Assembly: GCF_033439725.1 (NCBI RefSeq)
Contig: NW_026944384.1
Location: forward strand, 6,138,001-6,202,000
DNA length: 64,000 nt
Reading direction: 5' to 3'
DNA from: Neurospora tetraspora
Lineage: Eukaryota > Ascomycota > Sordariomycetes > Sordariales > Sordariaceae
The position numbers and the translations under genes were made by a program. The first letter of the stretch is position 1, and every line of letters starts with the position of its first letter. Shown one piece after another: positions 56,356 through 64,000 of the stretch. Under the pieces are notes generated by a model that was not told the DNA's origin, did no database searches, and saw only the letters and a list, made by a program, of their open reading frames with translations.

Positions 56356-57198
56356 ATGTCGTTCTTCAACTGGTCCGACACTACCTCCAACACCTCGGTG
56401 GGATGGCCAAGCGAGGGAGATTACTGGGAGGCTTCGGAAAGACAGGAGCTACAGGAGCTGGAAGAGCTGGAAGAGAATGAGAGGGGGTGTGAAGGGGATG
56501 ACGAGAAAGAGGAGGAGGAGGAGGGGGAAGAGGAGGAGTGGAGTGATGAGGAAGAAGAGGAAGAGGGACGAGGGAGAGGACTTCAAGAAGAAGGCCTCGA
56601 GGAAGAAGAAGGCCTCGAGGAAGAAGAGGATGACGAGGAAGAAGAGTATGGCGATGATGAACATTCCTTCTACGATGACTCGTACGACGATGACGAAGAT
56701 GACGATGATGATGATGTCTCCGAGTTCGATTTACTCATCTGCGAAGCCTGGCTGGATTTTGAGGACAGGGTCTACGTCCAACAATGGGCGTGAACCAATA
56801 TTCCCTGTATGGCCGAGCTCCGTGCCAATCTGTTTGCGGAGATGCAAGAGGTTTTTCGTGCCAGGGCTGCCAGACACCATCAAGATCAGGAGTCAGAAGA
56901 GGCAACAGAAGCAGCAACAACGATACCATCATCATCATCAGCAATGCCGTCATCATCAGCAACAATACTCTCAGCACCAACGGTCCAACAGCAGCAACAG
57001 CCCGAACAGTCGCAACATCAGGAACACCACAGCCACGACCACGACCGAACGCAACACCCAGAAAACCTCAAGGGGCAGCTCTGTGGCGGACTACAGGTAG
57101 GTACGGGTCTGAGGCAGATTTTATGTGAATTACGGCCCGTACGGGTGGGGAGTGAGATAACGAAAGATGGAAATGAGAAGGAACGAGGGAGGAGGTGA
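56356..57198 (+). CDS. Acidic low-complexity protein; one internal in-frame TGA
   Basis: The ATG at 56356 follows a CT-rich leader and AAGATGTC context. The first 145 residues start MSFFNWSDTTSNTSVGWPSE, then become a Glu/Asp run (EEEEEGEEEEW, DDDEDDDDDDV) and end in a folded-looking segment FDLLICEAWLDFEDRVYVQQ. A TGA at 56791-56793 follows. The same frame continues for 134 codons with TNIPCMAELRANLFAEMQEV, Gln/His/Ser-rich sequence and a basic end, to TGA at 57196-57198. The region after the stop could be a separate ORF starting at ATG 56809, a translated extension, or part of a gene with an intron I cannot place; a GTAGGT donor at 57098 fits another frame. The protein family is not recognised. 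Confidence 0.45.
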
Positions 57199-57908
57199 TC
57201 TGGTATGATAAGACATGATCTGATAGAGAAGGAAGGTGGGAATGGAAAGAGGGAGAGGGTTATCATGAGCTTTGGTTTTGGTTATATGCTACAAGTCTGG
57301 AAACCATAACAGCTCTGACGGTAGCATCGTGATGTGTAATGGTGAATATGACCTTGCTTGGTGTATCGATGTTGAGTGTTACAGATGATGACTATATCTT
57401 GAATATCTTAACCTAGAATAGACTTATGTCACTCGATGTTTGGGTCTTCAAATCCAAATATACGATAACAAAGCTTCAACAATGTTCACCATCACATAGC
57501 ATGTGTGCCTGCTAGTACAAAAAGAGCGCGTTGTGTATTGGTATCATACTAACTCAGCATCCAAACTGGTATAACGAACAGAATATCAAAGCATCAACTC
57601 ATTACTGACCACCACCTTCTTTGACACATCAAGGAATGACAACATGAAGCCGCCATCATCAAAAGAACATAACATCCTATCTAAAGACTCAAAGCAGAAA
57701 TCATAACCAAAAAAAAGAGCCAAATGAGAAAGGAAGGAAAGACATGATAATAAACGTAGGAAAAGGTCATTAATCATCATCAGTCATCATCCCGTCCGTA
57801 TCCTTCGTCCGTCCATCATCATCACCCATACCATCATCGCCATTACCAGCATCACTCATCAACCATAACCAAAACCACCACCCTATCCACCACCTCTCTT
57901 ACCCAACA
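57199..57908. other. Intergenic between convergent genes
   Basis: 3' flanks of the acidic ORF and of the DUF3824-type gene; CATCAT-rich near 57770-57860. Nothing else is recognised. Confidence 0.5.
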
Positions 57909-60900
57909 TCAAACCCCCAACCTCGCCACCCCCCTCCTCCCCCTCTTCCTCCTCCTCCCACTCCCCCCAACCTCACCACCCCCATCCCGAGCACCATCCC
58001 CCTCCATCAACCGCCCACTCAACAACCCCATAACCAACCCCGTCCAACTTCCCTTACCCTCCAACACCCCCTCCACCTTCCTCACAATCCTCTCCACCGC
58101 CTCCGCATCCGTCCCGCTAACCCCCCACTGTCCCGTCCCAGCTATTTGTTTTAGTCCGTTACCGTGGTTGTCATGATACATAAACTCGCCCCCGCCCCTT
58201 CTGGAGTGTACCACCTTCCGGTCACGAGAGTCCAATGGCCGACCGTTTTGATCGAACCTATCCGGCAAGATTTCTAGCGTTGAATCGGAGTCGGAGTCGG
58301 AGTTCGAATCATGATGGCGTTGAGAAGGGGAGCGAGATCGGTCCCGCCGAGAAGGAGAGGAAGAAGAAGACTCAGGCGTAGAGCGGTACTTGGCAGGTAC
58401 CAAAGCGTTCAGTTCCCTGTCTAAACGGTCTTCAAAGTCGGAGGAGACGTCTGAACCAGAGTTGTTGGGGTCGACGCCCGAGATGCGCTTGGCGGCTTCT
58501 TTGGCCATTTGCTCTTCGTGGTGGCGCTGGAGGGTTTGGGAGGATTTGGGGGAGAGGGGGATGAAGGTTACTGATTTGGAAGCACCGGGTGGTGCGTTGT
58601 TGTTGTTGTCTTTGGGGATATTTGTTGTTGTGGGAGAGTAGTCGGTTTCGGATGGAGAAAAGGAAGAGTCGGTGGGTGTGGGTGGGTGAAGAGTGAGTTT
58701 TAGACCATCTGTGAGGGAGGTTTGTTAGTATCGCTGTCGTAACGTTGTGGTTTTTTGAACTGAACGGGTGAGAAGGGAAAGGGGCAGCAGACGGAAGGGG
58801 CAGCACAAAACAAGCAACCGAAAACAATAACCAAGGAAAGTTAACTAAGAAAACGCACCCTTCTCTCTCGTACCACTGCCACTGCCACTGCCACTGCCAC
58901 TGCCACTACAGGCACCAACGCCCGCAGCGCCAACGACGCCTCTCAACCGCCTAGGCCTTGACCTGGGCATGTGCATCGAGCGGCGACGTTCTTCCCTCTC
59001 ATCACCCGTAGTAGGGGACATTGGCATATCTCTGGATCTGGGAGATGATCTTGTACTCACATCTTCAGGACGGTTCCCCATCACCGACTGCGACTGCGAC
59101 TGCGACTGCGAAAGATGCGATGGGGCACCAACCATCAGTGAAGCCGGTACTCCTTGCGGAGCCCTCAGTGCTGGGGGGACTTCTTGCGGAGGAGGAACTC
59201 CTTGGGGAGCCGCAGCCGTCGAGTTCATTGTCGTTGTCACGGGCTGCCTCTGGCCTGGGACCAGTACCGGTGGTACTTGCGAACCCTGAGGACCCGGAGG
59301 AGGGGGTGGATAATTAGCAACGTAGTCTTGTGGGTTGTAAGGCTGATACTGTTGGTACTGCGATTGCTGGACTGGTTGCTGTACCGGTTGTTGTTGAACA
59401 GGTGCCGGCCCAGGTACAGGCATCGGCATCGCCTCCGGCCCCATCGGGTACGGTGTTTGGAACTGATTCACGTCAGTGAAGTTAATGTTCGGAAGTTGCG
59501 TGAACCCATTCGATGAGCGATGTGGTTGCAGCTGTGGTGGTGGTGGTCCCGACTGTGGTGGCGTAGCTGTTGGAACAGAAGCAACAGCAGGGGCGACAGC
59601 AGGAGGAGTTGGAGGTACTGGGGGATATCCGCCTGACGCGTGAGGAGGCGAGGCTGGCCGCCGCTGCTGCCGGTAGAAAGGGTCTGTGGGAGCGGTTTGT
59701 TCCTCGTAGCCTGTGTTCTCGTTAGTATCGATGGCTCCAGGAGAGTCTCACATAAAGACACATGGTAGATAGAAGATCACTCACGTCGACGTTCACGTTC
59801 CCTCTCCCGTTGTCTTTCCATCCTCTCCCTATCGCTATCCCTACTGTTTCTTCTCTCCACCAGCCCAATGTCCCTCTCTTCTCTCTCTATCTCCTTGTCC
59901 CTCCCCTTCTCTCTCTCTCTCTCTCTCCCCCTCTCCCCTTCCCTTTCTTTTTCTTTCTTATCTTTATTATTGTCACCCAACTTCTTAATCCCAATAGCCG
60001 CTGCCCCCGCCGCCGCGGCGCCAGCAGCCAGCCTTCCCAACCGGCTCTTACTCCTCGCCGGCTTCTTCTCTGGACTCCTACTAGCCTTCCTCTCCCTCTC
60101 TCTCTCCGGGTCCCTACTCTTCGCCCTCCGTCTTCTCATCCTCTCCTCTTCGCTATCGTCGGTATCAGAGTAATAACCAACTTCCTCCTCTTCCTCTTTC
60201 GGTCTCGGTACCAACAGCGCACCACCCCTCTCTTCCTCCCTCTCCCTCTCCCTCTCCCTCTCCCTTTGTCTCCTCCTCCTACTCCTCTCCCGACGGCGTT
60301 CTTCCTTTCTCGCCCTCTCCTCCGCCGCCGACTCATACCCCGTGGCAATCCCGTTATCATCGTAGTCTTCAACAGCAGATAGTAACTGTGGCGTCGGCGG
60401 TGGTTCCTTATCGCGTTTATTGTGTCTTTGATGTTTGCCCGCTGCCGTAGCCGCAGCAGCAGCAACCGCCGCTGCTCCAGCCGTAGCAAGCGCTGCCTTT
60501 CTCTTACTATGCGGCTGCTGTTGGTGTTCATTATGAACGGGCACGGGGTTCGTTCCGTACTCAACCAAACCTAAGGATTCAGGATCATCAGCGACGGTCC
60601 TCTCGGATTGGTCATGTTTATTATGATGGGAAGAGGGTAATGCGGACCGAACTTGGCTTCTGCTCCTGCTTCTGGACCTATAAACGCGTTCGCGGTGATC
60701 GTTGTATCCGTCGTCATCGTACAACTCACGGTCTCGGTCGTCGGGGGCGTGGCGCGAGCGCGACCGCTCCTTCTTCTCCTTGTGCTTGTCGTACATCTTT
60801 TTGGCCGCGGCACCGGCCACTCCAGCGGCGACAATCTCGGCTCCAGTCTTCAGCTTGGAGTGGTGTTCACTACGATCGCTGCTGGAGCTGCGGGATCGCG

Positions 60901-62350
60901 AGCCATGGCGGGACTTGCTTCGCTTGTGGCGGTAGTGCTGCACGACACCGACGGCGGCGGCGGTACCGAGGGCCGCCTTGGCTACAGAACCAGCGCGGGA
61001 CTTGGACCGCTTGCGGCTGGGCGAGCGGGAGTAGTCGCTCTCGCTGTAGCGACGGGAAGGACGACCACGCTCCGCTTCCTCCTTCTCGATCTTCTTGGAC
61101 TCGTAGTACTTGGCTGCGCCAGCGGCAGCCAGAGCAACAGCGGCGATGCCCAAGCCGGTCTTGATGCGAGAGTGCGACTGGGAGCGCGAACGAGAGCGAC
61201 GGTCGTGCTCGTCATCGGAGTCACCGTGGCGGTCCTTGTAGGCGCTGTGGGCACGGCGGACGGCTTCGGTGCCTAGGGCGCCCAGAGCCGCGCCGGCGAC
61301 GATCTTGCGCCCGCGGTGCTTGTCTACCTCACCTGTTTCCTTGTTGCGCCGCGAGGCAATCAGCGCGGAGACGCCGGCGCCGGCGAGGGCGCCCTCAGCG
61401 ATGTGACGCTTGCGGTGAGGGCTGCCGGAGGAGGAGCGGCTACGGCTGCGACGCTCGTCGCGGCGAGAAACACGGGTGGCGCCGGCGTAGTATTCCTCAT
61501 CTTCGTGGCGGTGGTGGGAGCGCGAGTGGGAGTGGTGGTGGCCATCACGGTGGCGGCTGTGGCTGTGGTGGTGGCCGTCGTCGATGTGCTCGACGATGTA
61601 CTCCTCCTCGGTCTTCTCGACTACGTAGGGAGCAAAATCGTCACGGCGCTCACGAACGACCACGGTAGGAGGAGCGGCTTCCTGGACAATGATCCTCTGC
61701 TCGGCGGGGCGTTGGCGGATGACAATGGGCTGTGCAGGCTCGTAGTACTCGGTTTCCTTGCGGTAGATCTCGACGTCGGCACCGTGGTCGTGATCAATGT
61801 GTTCACGGATCCGGCGCTCCAGGATGACCTCGGAGCCGTCCTCGCGGCGCTCTACCTTTCTCTCCACGCGCACGTCCGCATCCCTCTCGGCATCGTAGTA
61901 AGAATGGCGCTCCCACCCGTCGTTGTCCCTGTTTCGGCTGGAATCGTGACGATAGTGGTAGTCATCATCGTTACGGGTAACCAGACGCTTCTCGACCACA
62001 GTGCGCTCGCGATCTGGGATGTTGTCGCCATCCCAGTCCTCTGTCTCTCGATATCGGCGCTCGACGTAGGTGGTGCCCTGGCCGGCAGTAGATCGTGGCC
62101 GGTCGGGATAGAGACGGTCATCTCTGCGATCAACAACAAGCTCGCCGCCGCTGGGACGACCGAAGAAGCGGCCGTCTAGGCGGGCACCCTGGCGGTCATC
62201 GTCGATGACGTCAATCTCGCGCTCATAGACTCTCTCGCGGCTGTGGCTCGGCGCCTGTTTGTAACGGCGAGTGGTTGTCCTTCTGTAGCCCTCGTCGCCC
62301 GAAGGAGAAGAATCCCGGGAGTACCGGGTTTCGCGGTAGACCTGGGCCAT
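57909..62350 (-). CDS. Large Arg/Ser-rich DUF3824-type protein
   Basis: Three exons: 62350-59785, 59710-58859, 58708-57909; introns of 74 and 150 nt; phases join to 1405 aa. The N-terminal ~270 residues are Arg/Asp/Tyr-rich (YRETRYSRDSSP). From about 320 to 860, seven short Gly/Ala-rich hydrophobic segments (for example GLGIAAVALAAAGAAKYYES, AEIVAAGVAGAAAKK, LGRLAAGAAAAGAAAIGIK) alternate with SRSRS/RRKR-rich stretches. This is the texture of fungal DUF3824 proteins. Exon 2 is Pro/Gln-rich, with (QS)n and (GS)n runs coded by hexanucleotide repeats. Exon 3 carries a conserved-looking block SKSVTFIPLSPKSSQTLQRHHEEQMAKEAAKRISG and ends in a helical domain with TDAEAVERIVRKVEG. Function is unknown; nuclear or membrane-remodelling roles would be guesses. 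Confidence 0.82.
58872..58907 (-). repeat. Hexanucleotide run coding (Gly-Ser)n
   Basis: About six units of cactgc on the plus strand encode a Gly-Ser run near the end of exon 2 of the DUF3824-type gene. A similar gactgc run near 59088-59110 encodes Gln-Ser pairs. Both are likely length-variable. Confidence 0.8.
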
Positions 62351-64000
62351 GTCTCTCTTGTCTCTGGTTTCCGATGACCTGGTGGCCTGAGCTCTTGTGT
62401 AATCCGGGGATGGTCAAAGTAGGGAAATATCCACTATAGCTTATAGAGCGTGTAAGTGTTTGTTTAGTACGTTCAGGGGTAGAGATCGATGTTTACCACA
62501 ACAACAGCAAAACTCAAAAACTTTCACTTTGGGTATCTGATCAAGTTGCAAAGTAAGAAAATATATGGGAAGAGTCAATATTTTGAGCAAAATCAAGCAA
62601 GAAGAGAGAAGTGGGATTGGCAGAGAGGCTGAGTCCTTGGTATAAGAGCAAGAGCCGGGGGGTCAAGTGGGCAAGGAGGGGTGCTATGGTGGAAAGGGTG
62701 GGAATGGGGATGGCTGGGTGGGGCTCAGTTACGTCGACGGTGGTCTCGCATATGCTCGCAGGTCTTGGTATGTGAGACCGTATTCTCCTACTACCTGTGA
62801 TAGTCATACTACGTAGGTGTATGCCTCGAGATGGTAAAAAATTGATCAGGCAACCTGTTTCTTGTCCGTGGTCCCCTGGCCGGTTGCAAGCCAAGATGTG
62901 GGCACATGTACCCTTTTTTGGTCTCTCCATAGGTCAACAGCGCTTGTTTCCATGCTAGCGGGAACCAAGCAGAAGATACGATGATCCGAACGAAAAAACG
63001 TTGAAGGTTGGCCCACGTTTTTAGGGCGGCGCAGTACCTGCGTTGAAGGTCGCCAACTCATGTCTTTCAAACAGCTCTTACAAGGCTGGCCAACTCGAGC
63101 GTTCTGGAACCTTTTGTGTTAGCCATAGGCGGTTGTGAGCTATGAAAGGGTTCGGCAGTCAGAGCTGGTCTGAGTCTGAGTCTGGAGGACGTGATATGTG
63201 ACTAACTCGGGCCCGGGTATCCGTCTGTTGAGAAAGGGAGGTATTTCTTACACATGTGGTTCATAGCAACAGTCTAAACCCTTCAGCTGGCCGATTAGGC
63301 AACCTCGAGATGCTCTTGTCGTGTCAAACTAAACGCCCAACTGCTTTTCCGTGACATGAAGCCAACCTGGTATGCGGCCGGAAGAGACCCTTTCTGCATA
63401 GTTCGGTGACCAGTGTGGATATTCTCCATAGGTATCAGATCAGGAGATGCCGACGTCTTATGGAAGTGTGACTGCTACACACAGATAAGGTGCTTATTGA
63501 GCGAGGGTGACAAGTCCTCGAGACGGACCCGAGGAGACCGACCCTCTTGTCGTTGAAGATTCTCGAACACAGCAGGAGGCAACTTGATGCTTTCTCAGCA
63601 ATATCCATAGCAGCAGGGTGCCGAGAGAGGGTAAGGTGTTCTTCTGTAGGTATCCGTGTCTCTCGAGAGTCCTGGCAAGGCTACTACCTCTAGGGGAGAT
63701 CTCGTGGTGGTACCTGTCTTTTGCCCGGTTGAACAAAACCGGGAGAAACTTCTCGTTTCACCTGGGAGGGACCCTGGTTGCCTCCATGTATCTTTTCTGA
63801 ACAGCCTTGTGACCAGATCAGCACGAGGATGTACAAAATCCAGTGGTTTGTTCGAGTCTGGTCTGTGAGAGTAGAACGGTGACCCATCCCGCCATCCCTC
63901 CCTTGGAGTCCTTGGACGGCATTCGGCGTGTAATGGATGCCTTCGCTCGCTCGCCAATGGCGCAACACTGAAAAGTCTCACGGCGGATGACCCTCGACGG
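62351..64000. other. Upstream region of the DUF3824-type gene to window end
   Basis: About 1.65 kb. The first few hundred bases are the promoter/leader. ORFs at 62541-62930 and 63494-63981 overlap on both strands, begin in poor contexts and show no motif. No RNA gene is evident. Confidence 0.45.

Noticed and set aside
55913-57100. 395-codon plus-strand ORF with RKKRKRR and QQ/HH runs
   Set aside because: It begins with TATG-poor leader sequence and its Lys/Arg runs are the shifted frame of the Glu/Asp-coding acidic ORF. Its last part could be a real exon (GTAGGT donor at 57098), but I cannot support that.
61316-62179. Long plus-strand ORF (287 codons) and neighbouring plus-strand ORFs at 60640-61276
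   Set aside because: They are antisense shadows of the Arg/Asp/Gly-rich exon 1 of the DUF3824-type gene; the minus-strand frame is continuous, has an ATG and splices in phase.

Overview
The window looks like chromosomal DNA of a filamentous ascomycete, most likely a Sordariomycete of the Neurospora/Podospora/Chaetomium type. Genes are well spaced. Introns are short (about 50-110 nt) with GTANGT-like donors, GCTAAC/GCTGAC-type branch sites and YAG acceptors. Leaders are CT-rich, and low-complexity Gln, Pro, Glu/Lys and Arg/Ser proteins are common. Family assignments rest on protein motifs read by eye; no database was searched.

Layout, left to right. The C-terminal end of a Lys/Glu-rich protein (3-485, reading on in frame to 539). 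A minus-strand Gln-rich protein with three tandem Zn2Cys6-like clusters (1693-3476). A small repeat/MITE island (3718-4160). A ten-knuckle CCHC protein (4975-6591). A divergent pair: a METTL7-like methyltransferase (7017-8042, minus) and a peroxisomal oxalyl-CoA synthetase-like enzyme ending in SKL (9030-10592). An ECM33-type GPI wall protein (11762-13140, minus). A gene-free stretch of about 5.7 kb. A MAG1/AlkA DNA glycosylase (18876-20306, minus), an Anp1-type mannosyltransferase (22321-23824), a 412-bp MITE with 98-bp inverted ends (25113-25524), complex III subunit QCR7 (26401-27078, minus) and a mitochondrial NAD+-type carrier (28755-30125).

The second half carries a 77-residue membrane microprotein (30923-31399), a small Pro-rich ORF with an internal TAG (32141-32356), an SPF45-like splicing factor (32787-34636, minus), an SDR oxidoreductase (35075-35974, minus), Naa10/Ard1 (36737-37627), the REX3 exonuclease (38325-40439, minus), prohibitin-1 (41744-42635, minus), QCR8 (43205-43999), the Nem1 phosphatase (46610-48270), a DUF1761 protein (50367-51226), Nhp2 (52391-53246, minus), eIF2B-beta (54073-55432), an acidic ORF with an internal TGA (56356-57198) and a 1405-residue DUF3824-type protein (57909-62350, minus). 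These are mainly housekeeping genes; several are mitochondrial (QCR7, QCR8, PHB1, the NAD+ carrier).

The most interesting signal is recurrent: three unrelated genes are interrupted by one in-frame TAG and a fourth by one TGA, and each continues in the same frame with composition that still looks coding. In Sordariomycetes, sexual-stage A-to-I mRNA editing is known to turn UAG into UGG, so these are candidate edited ORFs. Recent nonsense mutation and stop-codon readthrough remain alternatives. Other notable points are the triple Zn2Cys6 array, possible dual mitochondrial/nuclear starts for the MAG1-like and REX3-like genes, and two MITE-like elements.
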